This document shows positions 15,697-24,146 of a stretch of 64,000 bases of DNA, one piece after another (position 1 is the first letter of the stretch; each line of letters begins with the position of its first letter). The position numbers were made by a program, and so were the translations under genes. The stretch lies in assembly GCF_042434095.1 (NCBI RefSeq), contig NZ_JBHLUE010000004.1, positions 620,001 to 684,000 on the forward strand. The letters run 5' to 3'. The stretch comes from KBS50 sp042434095. Its GTDB lineage: Bacteria; Actinomycetota; Actinomycetes; Mycobacteriales; Micromonosporaceae. A model generated the notes under the pieces. The model had not been told where the DNA came from, made no database searches, and saw only the letters and a list, made by a program, of their open reading frames with translations.

Positions 15697-17052
15697 TCAA
15701 CGACCCCGGTCGCATCTGGGAGCGACCGAGCCCGGCGCTCCGGCTGCCGACCGATCCCGCAGCCGGCCGAGCCGCCGGTTGAGGTAGCGCTGCTCCGGCA
15801 GGCTCGCGGTCAGCTGGGCGGCCCGCCGGTAGTGCTCGGCGGCGGCGGCGAGCTGACCGTCCAGCTCCAGCAGGTGGGCGCGGACGGCGTACCACCGGTG
15901 GTGCCGGCGCATGGTCGGGTCCGCCCGCAGCGGATCGAGCAGCGCGAGCCCGGCGGCCGGGCCGTACGCCATGGCCACCGCGACCGCCTGGTTGAGCGTG
16001 ACGGTCGGTGCGGGGGCGAGCCGGCGCAACATCGCGTACAGCATGCTGATCTGGCGCCAGTCCGTGGCCGCGTAGGTCGCGGCCTCGGCGTGCACGGCCG
16101 CGATGGCCGCCTGGAGCTGGTAGCGGCCCACGTGCCCGCGTGGCAGGGTCCGTTCGAGCAGCGCGACGCCCTCGGCGATCGGCTCGCGGCGCCACCGGGA
16201 CCGGTCCTGGTCGGCCAGCGGCACCAGGTCACCAACCGCGTCGGTACGGGCCGGCGAGCGGGCGTGGGTGAGCAGCATCAGCGCCAGCGCGCCGGCCACC
16301 TCGTCGTGGTCGGGCAGCGCCGCGTGCACCCGGCGGGTGAGCCGGATGGCCTCCTCGGCCAGCTCGACGTCCAGCAGGGCCTCGCCGGAGGTCCGCGCGT
16401 AGCCCTCGGTGAACACCAGGTGGCACACGTCGAGCACGGCGGCCACCCGGGCCGGCAGCTCCGCCGGCGACGGCATGGCGAACCGGGCGCCCGCCTCGCG
16501 CAGCGCGGCGCGGGCCCGGGTGAGCCGCTGGGTCATCGTGCGGGCCGGCACCAGGTAGCCGGCCGCGATCTGCTCCACCCCCAGGCCGGCCACGGCACGC
16601 AGCGTGAGCGCCACCTGGGACGGCCGGCTCAGGGCCGGGTGGCAGCACAGGAAGAACAGCCGGAGGGTGTCGTCGGTGCCCGGCCCGGCGCCGCCGTCCA
16701 CGGCCGGCGCCGCGCGCGCGTCGTCGGGCCGGCGGGCCGCGTCGAGCGCCTCACGCCGGGTCCGCGCCGAGTCGGCGCGGACCCGGTCGATCAGCCGCCG
16801 GGACGCCACCCGGATGAGCCAGGCCCGCGGGTCGTCCGGGATCCCGGCGGCGGCCCACTGGCCGGTGGCCGCCTCCGCCGCGTCCTGCAGGGCGTCCTCA
16901 CAGTCGCCCAGGTCGCCGTGCCGGCGCAGCAGCGCGCCGAGGACGTGCGGCGCCTCCCGGCGCCACACGTCCGCCAGCATCGTCACCGGTCCGCCGCCGG
17001 CGCCGCCCCGGGCCGACACCGGTCGGTCGCCGTCAGTGGTCGGTCGCGTCAC
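15697..17052 (-). CDS. ECF42-type RNA polymerase sigma factor
   Basis: About 450-aa sigma factor: sigma-2 region (EDALQDA, WLIRVASRRLIDRVR), sigma-4 region (GLGVEQIAAGYLVPARTMTQRLTRAR) and a long TPR-like C-terminal domain (DUF6596 type) that distinguishes ECF42. The partner gene just upstream encodes a YCII/DGPF protein, the usual ECF42 companion. The start is uncertain. GTG at 17052 lies in a repeat that duplicates the gene junction. ATG at 16980 (protein beginning MLADVWRREAP) matches the family N-terminus better, and GTG at 16986 is a third option. It probably directs a small stress or antibiotic-response regulon; targets unknown. Confidence 0.85.
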   Translation of the reverse strand: MTRPTTDGDRPVSARGGAGGGPVTMLADVWRREAPHVLGALLRRHGDLGDCEDALQDAAEAATGQWAAAGIPDDPRAWLIRVASRRLIDRVRADSARTRREALDAARRPDDARAAPAVDGGAGPGTDDTLRLFFLCCHPALSRPSQVALTLRAVAGLGVEQIAAGYLVPARTMTQRLTRARAALREAGARFAMPSPAELPARVAAVLDVCHLVFTEGYARTSGEALLDVELAEEAIRLTRRVHAALPDHDEVAGALALMLLTHARSPARTDAVGDLVPLADQDRSRWRREPIAEGVALLERTLPRGHVGRYQLQAAIAAVHAEAATYAATDWRQISMLYAMLRRLAPAPTVTLNQAVAVAMAYGPAAGLALLDPLRADPTMRRHHRWYAVRAHLLELDGQLAAAAEHYRRAAQLTASLPEQRYLNRRLGRLRDRSAAGAPGSVAPRCDRGR

Positions 17053-17070
17053 TGGTCGGTCGCCGTCACT
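17021..17070. repeat. tandem 16-17 bp repeats at the YCII/sigma gene junction
   Basis: Three units of the form GGTCGGTCGC(C)GTCACT occupy 17021-17037 (17 bp), 17038-17053 (16 bp) and 17054-17070 (17 bp). On the coding strand each carries the stop-start overlap GTGA. Only the middle unit reads into the sigma frame, so the repeat alters the distance and frame between the two genes. Confidence 0.8.
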
Positions 17071-17458
17071 GGTCGGCGCCGCCCGGCCACATCAGCGGGC
17101 GCAGCTCCACCGTCTCGCCCGGGCCGGACATCACCGCGGCAACCTCCTCGGCCCGGGACCGGTCCTCGACGTCGATGAGGAAGAAGCCGGCCAGGTGCTC
17201 CTTCGACTCGGAGTACGGGCCGTCGCTGGCCAGCGGCGCGCCGTCCCGCCACCGGTACAGCCGGGCCGCGGCCGGGTCGCCGAGGGCCTCGCCGCCGACC
17301 AGTTCGCCGTTGGCCTGCAACTCGGACAGCACCCGCTCGAAGTCGGCGTTCAGCCGCTGGCGTACGTCCGCCGGCAGCTCCTGGTGGGCCGGGAGGAACT
17401 CGGAGGTCGGGTGACCCCACGGCTGCGGGTTCGAGTGGATCATGATCACGTACTTCAT
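17066..17458 (-). CDS. YCII/DGPF-domain protein, ECF42 partner
   Basis: 130-aa small cytoplasmic protein of the YCII-related superfamily. The ferredoxin-like fold is marked by MKYVIMIH at the start, ASDGPYSESKEHLAGFFLIDVE in the middle (DGPF-type motif as DGPY) and a closing VELRPL strand. These proteins are conserved neighbours of ECF42 sigma factors and are thought to take part in their signalling (family knowledge; mechanism not established). The ATG at 17458 follows AGGGAG. Its stop lies 13 bases before the annotated sigma start, inside a short tandem repeat. Confidence 0.9.
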   Translation of the reverse strand: MKYVIMIHSNPQPWGHPTSEFLPAHQELPADVRQRLNADFERVLSELQANGELVGGEALGDPAAARLYRWRDGAPLASDGPYSESKEHLAGFFLIDVEDRSRAEEVAAVMSGPGETVELRPLMWPGGADQ

Positions 17459-17590
17459 GGCGAACTCCCTGATCTCGGCCGGCGGTCGATCCGCCGGTCG
17501 ACGGGAACGTCGGAGCGGACCCCCCGATGTCTACATCCCCGGCCCCGCCCCGGCTCGACCGGCCTCGCTCCTGCCCCGACCCGCCCGGCC

Positions 17591-17624
17591 CGACCCGACC
17601 CGACCCGACCCGACCCGACCCGAC
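17591..17624. repeat. (CGACC) pentanucleotide tandem repeat
   Basis: Six full copies plus four bases of a seventh of the 5-bp unit CGACC lie in the 222-base space between the YCII gene and the secreted protein gene. It is non-coding in this interpretation and prone to copy-number change. Confidence 0.9.
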
Positions 17625-17680
17625 GAGATGATCGCCGGGCCAGGACGGGCCGACCGGACCGGTGACGGGCCGGACCGGGA

Positions 17681-19093
17681 TCAGGAGACCGTGAGCGCCG
17701 CGTCGTCGAGGACGAACGAGGTCTGCAGCTTGCTGCCCTCGACGCCGGTGAAGGTGAGCGTCACGCTCCGCCCGACGTACCCGGTCAGATCGACGGTCCG
17801 GCTGGTGTAGCCGGAGCCGGCGTCGACGTTGGAGTAGCCGGCCACCCTGGTGCCGTTGGCGGTGACCGTGAGCGTGTCGTACGCGGTGCTGGTGGACGTC
17901 TCGGCGGTGTCCACGTGCAGCCAGAAGCTCAGCGTCGCCGACGTGCAGGTCGCGGGGATGGAGACGGTCTGCGAGACCGTGTCGGTGTGCGCCGCGCCGT
18001 ACCCGTCGAGCCACGCCTTCCAGGTGCCGCCGTGCGCGGGTTCGGCGCTGTCGTTGGTGACCACCCCGCTGCTGGCCGACCACGGCGCGGCCGTGCCGGT
18101 TTCGAAGCCGGGGTTGCCGAGCAGCTGGGCCGAGGTGCACCCACCGCCGCTACCGCCGCCACCGCCGGCCAGCCACTCGGTGGCGTTGAGCGCCAGCGCC
18201 GCGTCGGTGCCGGCCGGGTCGTTCCACCCGTTGTAGAGGGTGTTGCCGGACTGCCCGGTGCCGTCGTCGATCGGCGAGCTGTCGCCCCAGACCGCGACCC
18301 GGCCGGCGCCGAACGTGCTGGTGCTGAACTCGGCGCCGGTGTTGCCGCTGTAGCCGGCCCGGTAGACGAGGCCCTTGACGGCGGCGTTGTCCGTCGGGTG
18401 CAGCGTCTGCGTGCTGCCGTTGCGGATGATGCTGCCGGTCACGGCGCCGAACGGGCCGTGCAGCACCGGGTTGGCGCCGTCGTTGATCGCGGTGGGGTTC
18501 TCGGTGCCGATGTTGTTGACATCCACGCTGAACCCGAACGGGTCGGTGTTGTCGACCCCGTTATTGGTCAGCAGGTCGTTGGCGATCTTCACCGAGTCCC
18601 AGCCGTCGTTGTTCCGGTCACTGCCGGTGTGATCGACGACCAGGAAGAGTCCTCCGCCGCCCTGCACGAAGCGCATGATGGCGGTCTTCTCCGCGGAGCT
18701 CAGCGACGAGTTCGGCTCGGGCAGCACGAACTCGTCGAAGTTCGCCAGGTCCAGGGCGCCCCCACCGCCGTACGTGATGGTGTTGCCGGCCGGCAACGTC
18801 TTGAGGCTGTACCGACCGGTCCGTTGCAGCCCCACCCCCCAGGCTGAGATCGCGCCGGTCCAGGAGGTCTCGGATGTCGGGTTCGGGTTCTGCGCCAGCG
18901 GGTCGGGCATGCTGGTGCTGATGATCCAGTCGGCGTTGCCGGCCGTTTCGGCCTTGCTGTTGTCGAACAGGACGCGGTGGACGGTCGCCGCGGCGGCCGG
19001 GTGCGGCCCGGGGTCGGCGATCGTCAGCGGTGCGGCGGCCAGCAGCATGCTTGTGAGCAGGATGGCTGGCCGGCGACGGCGGGAGGCATTCAT
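17681..19093 (-). CDS. secreted two-module protein of unknown function
   Basis: 470-aa exported protein. A signal peptide (basic MNASRRRRP, hydrophobic core, cleavage near AAAAT) precedes an alpha/beta domain with VLFDNSKAE, a NADWIIST segment and GGGGLFLVVDHTGSDRNNDGW. This resembles glutamine-amidotransferase-like folds used as carbohydrate or cell-surface modules. A Gly-rich linker (GGGGGSGGG) connects to a C-terminal jelly-roll (residues about 330-470, NPGFETG opening) like carbohydrate-binding or proprotein modules. No catalytic residues can be assigned. The ATG at 19093 has a weak ribosome site, so the start is moderately certain. Downstream of a DUF4395 gene on the same strand. Confidence 0.7.
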   Translation of the reverse strand: MNASRRRRPAILLTSMLLAAAPLTIADPGPHPAAAATVHRVLFDNSKAETAGNADWIISTSMPDPLAQNPNPTSETSWTGAISAWGVGLQRTGRYSLKTLPAGNTITYGGGGALDLANFDEFVLPEPNSSLSSAEKTAIMRFVQGGGGLFLVVDHTGSDRNNDGWDSVKIANDLLTNNGVDNTDPFGFSVDVNNIGTENPTAINDGANPVLHGPFGAVTGSIIRNGSTQTLHPTDNAAVKGLVYRAGYSGNTGAEFSTSTFGAGRVAVWGDSSPIDDGTGQSGNTLYNGWNDPAGTDAALALNATEWLAGGGGGSGGGCTSAQLLGNPGFETGTAAPWSASSGVVTNDSAEPAHGGTWKAWLDGYGAAHTDTVSQTVSIPATCTSATLSFWLHVDTAETSTSTAYDTLTVTANGTRVAGYSNVDAGSGYTSRTVDLTGYVGRSVTLTFTGVEGSKLQTSFVLDDAALTVS

Positions 19094-19158
19094 AGGCGGC
19101 ACTCTATTGGCCGCCGGGTCGCCTGAACAGCGGTCTGAGCCCGAGCCCTCTCGGCTGG

Positions 19159-19605
19159 TTATCCGGCCCGACCCGAGACCGGCCGGGCCGGCGCGCGACT
19201 CCAGATGTCGTTGCACTCGGCGCAGACTTCCTCGGGGATCCAGCCCAGCCGGATGAGGCCCGCGAAGATCGTGCAGCCCACGCAGAAGGCGAACACCGAT
19301 TCCAGGGTGGCCGCCAGGGCCACCACACCGAGCACGACGTACGCCGCGACGTGCTGGCCGAAGCCCAGCGCCAGCACGGCCGCGGCCCCGGCCAGCACCG
19401 CGCCGATCCCCTGGGCGAACCGCTTGGGCGGCCCGGGCACGAGCTTCTCCGGCACCGGCAGCCGCGGCGTGATCACCCGGGTGGCGAGCAGGCCGAGCGG
19501 GCTGAGCTTGGGACCCGCGAGCACCCGCGCGAGGAACCCGTACGCGATGACGGCCGTGAGCCACGGTTGATCCAGCACGATCGCCGCGGTGGACAGCACG
19601 ACCAC
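19159..19605 (-). CDS. DUF4395 membrane protein
   Basis: 148-aa integral membrane protein with about four hydrophobic segments and the DUF4395 features GPKLSPLGLLATRVITPRLP and FAFCVGC, followed by the cytosolic CAEC pair. The family often neighbours thioredoxin-like or sulfurtransferase genes; here its upstream neighbour is a carboxylesterase ending 42 bases earlier. The GTG at 19605 is the only standard start in frame, because a TAG lies 15 codons further up. Function not established; the cysteines suggest redox chemistry at the membrane (inference). Confidence 0.75.
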   Translation of the reverse strand: MVVLSTAAIVLDQPWLTAVIAYGFLARVLAGPKLSPLGLLATRVITPRLPVPEKLVPGPPKRFAQGIGAVLAGAAAVLALGFGQHVAAYVVLGVVALAATLESVFAFCVGCTIFAGLIRLGWIPEEVCAECNDIWSRAPARPVSGRAG

Positions 19606-19647
19606 CCCGCCGGCGACCAGCCGGGCCGACGTCTCTCCGCTACGGCG

Positions 19648-21156
19648 CTAGGGAGCCAGCAGCGGGAGCGCCGGGAAGGCGTGGTCGCGCCACAGCCGCC
19701 GGGAGGCCTCCTCCGGGTACGCGGTAACCGTCGATGGCGTGTCGAACAGCCGGGTGCGGCGGTGCTCGGCATCGTACCCGGGCCACCCCGGGTCGCCGGT
19801 CGCGGCGAACGCCGTCCACGCCCGGCGGATGCGTTCGGACAGCTCCTCGGCCGCCGGGGAGGGCGGGTCGCCGATCAGCATGGCGGGCTGCCCGGCGCCC
19901 AGGTTGCCGAAGACGAGCGGCACGTCCAGGCCGTGGCAGGCGCCGAGGGCGCCGCCCAGGCCGGGCGCGGGCCAGGTCAGCTCGTACAGGTGGACCCGGC
20001 CACCGCCCCGGGCCTGCGCCTCGGCCAGGTGCAGGCTCGGCATCCGGAACAGCCAGTCGGCGTTGACCAGCTCGTACAGCTCCTCGCCGCCGGCGCCCGG
20101 GAACGCCGCCCGGTAGCGGCGTGCCCCGTCCGGACCGGGGGCGAGCATCCGCAGCGCGGTGTCGGCCTGCTCCCGGGTGACCCGGCCGAGCACCCCGTCG
20201 AGCAGGCTGAACAGCCGGTGCTCGTCCCGGGTGTGCCCGACGAGCAGCCCGACGTCCCGGGCGGCGCCGCCGGCCAGCGCCCGCCACGGGGCGGCCGGCA
20301 GCACGTCACCGTCGACCACGGGCGCGAACGGGATCGGCCGGTGCGTGATCTGCCCCCAGCGCTCCCGCCGGCCGGCCATGGCGGCGGAGATCGCCTCACC
20401 GACGGCCGGCAACCGGGCCGGGTCCACCGCCGACAGCGCGGCCGCGGTGGGGCGTACCCCCAGCTCGGCGGCGCAGGCGGCCGCGACGTCCGCGGCCAGC
20501 TCCGGGGCGAAGAAAGTCCCCGGTACGCTCTGCGCCGCCGCCCGCCGGAAGAGTCCGGCCGCGCGCGGCATGGCCAGCAGCGCGGCCACCGACCCCCCGC
20601 CCGCGGACTGGCCGAAGATCGTGACCCGCTCCGGATCGCCGCCGAAGCGGCGGATGTTGTCCCGCACCCATTCCAGGGCCGCCACCTGGTCGAGCAGCCC
20701 CCGGTTGGCCGGCGCCCCGTCGAGCTGGCCGAAGCCCTCGATGCCGAGACGGTAGTTGACCGTCACCACCACGGTTCGGCTTCCGGCCAGGCGCCCGCCG
20801 TCGTACTCGGGGAGGCCGGAGTGACCCACGACGTAGCCGCCGCCGGGAATCCAGACCAGCACCGGAAGCCCGGCCGCCGGATCCAGCCGCGGGGTCCAGA
20901 CGTTGACCGTCAACCAGTCGTCGCCGGTGGCGCCGGGGGACGCCCCGAAGCCGGCGGGCTGCGGGGGCGGGGGGCCGTATGCGACGGCCGGGCGCACACC
21001 GTCCCAGCCGGGCGCCGGGCGCGGCGCGGCGAACCGGAGCGCACCGACCGGCGGTTCGGCGTACGGAATGCCGCGGAAGACCGTCCGGCCCGCCTCCCGG
21101 CGGCCGCGGAGCACGCCCGCGATGGTCCGGACCTCCGGCTCGGATTCCGACGGCAT
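19648..21156 (-). CDS. type B carboxylesterase
   Basis: 502-aa alpha/beta hydrolase of the carboxylesterase/para-nitrobenzyl esterase family. FRGIPYAEPPVG, the oxyanion-hole GGGYVVG, the nucleophile elbow FGQSAGGGS and the catalytic histidine segment ACHGLDVPLVFGN are all present; the acidic residue is probably in HTRDEHRLF. There is no signal peptide from the ATG at 21156, which has GGAGAGG upstream, so it should be intracellular. It probably hydrolyses small esters. Forms a possible two-gene unit with the DUF4395 gene downstream. Confidence 0.92.
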   Translation of the reverse strand: MPSESEPEVRTIAGVLRGRREAGRTVFRGIPYAEPPVGALRFAAPRPAPGWDGVRPAVAYGPPPPQPAGFGASPGATGDDWLTVNVWTPRLDPAAGLPVLVWIPGGGYVVGHSGLPEYDGGRLAGSRTVVVTVNYRLGIEGFGQLDGAPANRGLLDQVAALEWVRDNIRRFGGDPERVTIFGQSAGGGSVAALLAMPRAAGLFRRAAAQSVPGTFFAPELAADVAAACAAELGVRPTAAALSAVDPARLPAVGEAISAAMAGRRERWGQITHRPIPFAPVVDGDVLPAAPWRALAGGAARDVGLLVGHTRDEHRLFSLLDGVLGRVTREQADTALRMLAPGPDGARRYRAAFPGAGGEELYELVNADWLFRMPSLHLAEAQARGGGRVHLYELTWPAPGLGGALGACHGLDVPLVFGNLGAGQPAMLIGDPPSPAAEELSERIRRAWTAFAATGDPGWPGYDAEHRRTRLFDTPSTVTAYPEEASRRLWRDHAFPALPLLAP

Positions 21157-21371
21157 GCTGGACCTCTCCGCTCCCGCCCGGTGGGGCCGGCGGGTTCCGG
21201 CCGGGTAGGGCCGGCGGGTGCGCGCCGGCGTTCCGCTCGGCCGAGCATGCGGGTGCGGGCCCACGGCCGGCAAGCCATTTCGGTGTCCGCGCGGCCACAC
21301 CGATGAGTTCGGCGGCCGCGCAACGTCTACCACCTGAGACGGTTTGCCCAACATGATCATGAGGAGATCCG

Positions 21372-22061
21372 ATGACCGCAGCAGCACTGCCGCCCGTGGT
21401 CGACGCCGACACCTGGCAGCGCGAACTGGACGCGCTGCGTGTCCGGGAGAAGGCGGCCACCAGGGAACTGGACGCCATCGCCGCGCAGCGCCGGCGGCTG
21501 CCGATGGTCCGGATGCCGGACTACACGCTGGAGGGCGAGCAGGGGCCGGTCCGGCTGGCGGACGTGTTCGAGGGCCGGTCCCAGCTGATCGTCTACAACC
21601 ACATGTGGTTCCCGGGCGAGGAGTGGCAGTGCCCGGGCTGCACCGGGTTCACCGCGCAGTTCACCCGGTTGGAGATGCTGGACGCCTACGACGCGCGGTT
21701 CGTCATCGTCACCCAGGGCCCGATCGACGAGGCGCTCGCGTACAAGCGGCGGGTCGGCAACAAGATGACCTGGTACTCCACCGCCAACAGCCCGTTCGGC
21801 GCCGATGTCGGCGCGCCGCCCGGCGGCGGGTTCGCGGTCAACGTGTTCCTGCGGGACGGCGACACCGTCTACCGCACCTGGCACACCACGGGCCGCGGCA
21901 CCGAGCAGCTCAGCTACTCGGTCGGGCTGATCGACCTGCTGCCGTACGGGCGGCAGGAGGAGTGGCAGGACTCCCCCTCCGGCTGGCCGCAGTCGCCCAC
22001 CTACAGCCGGTGGACCAGCTCGCAGGAGATCGCCGAGCTCTACGGGCCGGCGGGCGGCTGA
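21372..22061 (+). CDS. DUF899 thioredoxin-like protein
   Basis: 229-aa cytoplasmic protein of the DUF899 family. The N-terminal helical segment (about residues 12-42) leads into a thioredoxin-like domain with WQCPGCTGF (Cys87 and Cys90) at the position of the redox-active pair. GWPQSPTYSRWTSS near the end is also characteristic. The family is predicted to be a thiol oxidoreductase, but its physiological substrate is unknown. The ATG has GAGGAGATCC directly upstream. Divergent from the esterase gene across 215 bases without recognisable elements. Confidence 0.88.
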   Translation: MTAAALPPVVDADTWQRELDALRVREKAATRELDAIAAQRRRLPMVRMPDYTLEGEQGPVRLADVFEGRSQLIVYNHMWFPGEEWQCPGCTGFTAQFTRLEMLDAYDARFVIVTQGPIDEALAYKRRVGNKMTWYSTANSPFGADVGAPPGGGFAVNVFLRDGDTVYRTWHTTGRGTEQLSYSVGLIDLLPYGRQEEWQDSPSGWPQSPTYSRWTSSQEIAELYGPAGG

Positions 22062-22226
22062 TCCGCCCCGGGGACAGCAGCCCCAGGAAAAGCCGGCCCC
22101 GGGGAAAGCCGCCCTGGGGAAAGCCGGAACGGGGGTCGGGCGCCGGCGGGCGCGGCGGGTCGCCGGCGCCCGGCCGGCGCCGATTCGTTCAAGACGGCGG
22201 GCACGGGGGTGGATAGCCTGGCCACC

Positions 22227-22634
22227 ATGGACACGATCGGTCCGATTTCCCGACACCTCAGCACGTACGTGGACCGCCCGGCTCGGCAGGTCTACGACTA
22301 CGCGTCGGATCCCGCGCACCTGCCCGAATGGGCGTCCGGGTTGGGCAGCTCCATCGAGTTCATCGATGGAGAGTGGGTCGCCGAGGCGCCGATGGGCCGC
22401 GTCGTGGTCTCCTTCGCCCCCCGGAACGAGCACGGGGTCCTGGATCACTGGGTGACGCCGCCGTCCGGCGAGACCTTCTACAACCCGATGCGCGTGACCA
22501 CCCTGGGGTCCGGCTGCGAGGTGGTGTTCAGCCTGCGCCGGTCCCCGGGGATGGACGACGAGGACTTCGAACGCGACGCCAACGCCGTGCTGACCGACCT
22601 CCGCACCCTCAAGCGCCGGATGGAACGCGGGTAG
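22227..22634 (+). CDS. SRPBCC (START-like) family protein
   Basis: 135-aa single-domain protein with the SRPBCC ligand-binding fold: an opening STYVDRPARQVYDYASDPAHLPEWASG followed by alternating strands and a long terminal helix (DFERDANAVLTDLRTLKRRM). Members bind hydrophobic ligands or act as polyketide cyclase-like proteins; no specific ligand can be inferred. An in-frame GTG at 22209 would add six residues; the ATG at 22227 fits the domain boundary better, although no strong ribosome site is visible. Its stop is seven bases from the convergent tetR stop. Confidence 0.85.
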   Translation: MDTIGPISRHLSTYVDRPARQVYDYASDPAHLPEWASGLGSSIEFIDGEWVAEAPMGRVVVSFAPRNEHGVLDHWVTPPSGETFYNPMRVTTLGSGCEVVFSLRRSPGMDDEDFERDANAVLTDLRTLKRRMERG

Positions 22635-22641
22635 CGGCCGG

Positions 22642-23217
22642 TCAGGCCGGGGCGCAGGCCGCCTGGACGAGCATCCGCGCGGTGGCCTTCGCCGCCGCGG
22701 CGGCGGCGGGGTCGGCGTCGAGAACCCCGGCGGCGAGGCCGCCGTCGAGCAGGAGGGTGAGCTGGCGGGCCAACAGGTCGGGCTCGGCCGCCCCGGCCCG
22801 CCGGGCGAGGTCGGTCACCCAGGCGCGGACCACGTTCTTGTGTTCGACGGTACGGGAGTGCACGTCGCTGCCGGTGTCGCTCTCGGCGGCCGTGTTGATG
22901 AAGGCGCAGCCGTGGTAGCCCTCGCGGCGGGCCGCCGAGGCGAGCGCGTCGAACATGCCCACCAGTTGCTCGCGCGGGTCGTCGCCGGCGGCCCGGGCGG
23001 CCGCGCGGAGCTGACCGAACCAGATCTGGTCGACCCTGTCCAGGTACGCCAGCACGAGGTCGTCCTTGCGCGGGAAGTGCTTGTAGAGCGTGGCCTTGGC
23101 CACGCCCGACTCGGCGATCACGGTGTCCACCCCGACCCCGCGGGGCCCGTGCGCGTAGAACAGCCGGAACGCGGTGCCGAGGATGCGCTCGCGCGCCGGC
23201 TGCGCAGGTTGACTCAC
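22642..23217 (-). CDS. TetR-family repressor
   Basis: 191-aa regulator. HTH: ERILGTAFRLFYAHGPRGVGVDTVIAESGVAKATLYKHFPRKDDLVLAYL (about residues 10-58). The C-terminal domain includes GYHGCAFINTAAES, seen in TetR proteins linked to small oxidoreductase genes. GTG at 23217 lies close to AAGGTG. It is divergent from an NADPH-dependent reductase-like gene, with matching ACAGACnnGTCTGT sites in front of each, so mutual control is likely. Confidence 0.9.
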   Translation of the reverse strand: MSQPAQPARERILGTAFRLFYAHGPRGVGVDTVIAESGVAKATLYKHFPRKDDLVLAYLDRVDQIWFGQLRAAARAAGDDPREQLVGMFDALASAARREGYHGCAFINTAAESDTGSDVHSRTVEHKNVVRAWVTDLARRAGAAEPDLLARQLTLLLDGGLAAGVLDADPAAAAAAKATARMLVQAACAPA

Positions 23218-23251
23218 GTTCCACACCTTTCGCGCTCGGCCGATTGAGCAA

Positions 23252-23343
23252 ACTATACAGACGTGTCTGTGCAGGTCCCCGACCGCATCTACACACCCAG
23301 GCGCCCGTAAGCCATTGCAGTAGACAGACCTGTCTGTTAGCTT
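23252..23343. promoter_or_regulatory. TetR operators and promoters between tetR and reductase gene
   Basis: ACAGAC-2-GTCTGT occurs at 23257-23270 and 23324-23337. The right copy sits exactly between TTGCAG (23315-23320) and TAGCTT (23338-23343), a promoter for the reductase gene with a 17-base spacer. The left copy abuts TATAGT (minus strand, 23257-23252), a -10 for tetR. Binding at either site would block the corresponding promoter. Confidence 0.8.
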
Positions 23344-23383
23344 GGCTGCCGCAGGCCATCGACACACAGGCAGGGAGCACACC

Positions 23384-24064
23384 ATGAAGATCGCGGTTCT
23401 GGGCACCGGAGTGGTCGGGCAGGCCCTGGCCGGGCGGCTCGCCGAGCTGGGCCACGAGGTGACCGTCGGCACCCGCGACGTCGAAGGCACCATGGCGAAG
23501 ACCTCCCCCGACGGCATGGGCAACCCGCCGTACCCGCAGTGGGCGGCCGGTCAGCCGAAGGTCCGGCTGGCCACCTTCGCCGAGGCCGCGGCCGACGCGG
23601 AAGTGCTGGTCAACGCGACCTCCGGCAGCGCGACGCTGCCGGCCGTCCGGGCCGCCAGCGCCGCCGACCTGACCGGCAAGATCCTGATCGACATCGCCAA
23701 CCCCCTCGACTTCTCCGCGGGCTTCCCGCCGAGCTTGTTCGTCAAGGACACCGACAGCCTGGGCGAACAGCTCCAGGCCGAGTTCCCCGGGCTGCGCGTG
23801 GTGAAGACCCTCAACACCCTCACCGCCGAACTGATGGTCCGCCCCCGCGCGGTGGCGGACGGCAACCACACCGTCTTCATGGCCGGCAACGACGCCGGCG
23901 CCAAGAAGACGGTGGCCGGCCTCCTGGAGAGCTTCGGTCACACCGACGTGATCGACCTCGGCGACATCACCGGCGCCCGCGGCACGGAGATGCTGCTGCC
24001 GCTCTGGCTGCGCCTGATGGGCACGCTCAACACGCCGATGTTCAACATCAAGGTCGTGCGCTGA
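23384..24064 (+). CDS. NADPH-dependent F420 reductase-like oxidoreductase
   Basis: 226-aa Rossmann-fold protein of the NAD(P)-binding F420 reductase-like (Fno/COG2085) group. It opens with KIAVLGTGVVGQALAGRLAELGHEVTVGTRD (GxGxxG and a basic residue suited to NADPH). ILIDIANPLDF and VVKTLNTLT are typical motifs. Could transfer hydride between NADPH and F420 or another acceptor; specificity is not decidable. The ATG at 23384 follows GGGAG. Controlled by the divergent TetR, judging from the operator between promoter elements, which suggests induction by a small electrophile or drug (inference). Confidence 0.88.
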   Translation: MKIAVLGTGVVGQALAGRLAELGHEVTVGTRDVEGTMAKTSPDGMGNPPYPQWAAGQPKVRLATFAEAAADAEVLVNATSGSATLPAVRAASAADLTGKILIDIANPLDFSAGFPPSLFVKDTDSLGEQLQAEFPGLRVVKTLNTLTAELMVRPRAVADGNHTVFMAGNDAGAKKTVAGLLESFGHTDVIDLGDITGARGTEMLLPLWLRLMGTLNTPMFNIKVVR

Positions 24065-24146
24065 CCCTCCGCCGGTCTCACCGGGAAAGCCGGCGGGCGG
24101 GTGCCGCTCGGACACCCCGCCCGCCAGCACGTGGCATCGGATTCGG

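Noticed and set aside
17591..17624. CRISPR or operator array at the CGACC repeats
   Set aside because: Units are only 5 bp, directly adjacent without spacers; it is a simple tandem repeat.
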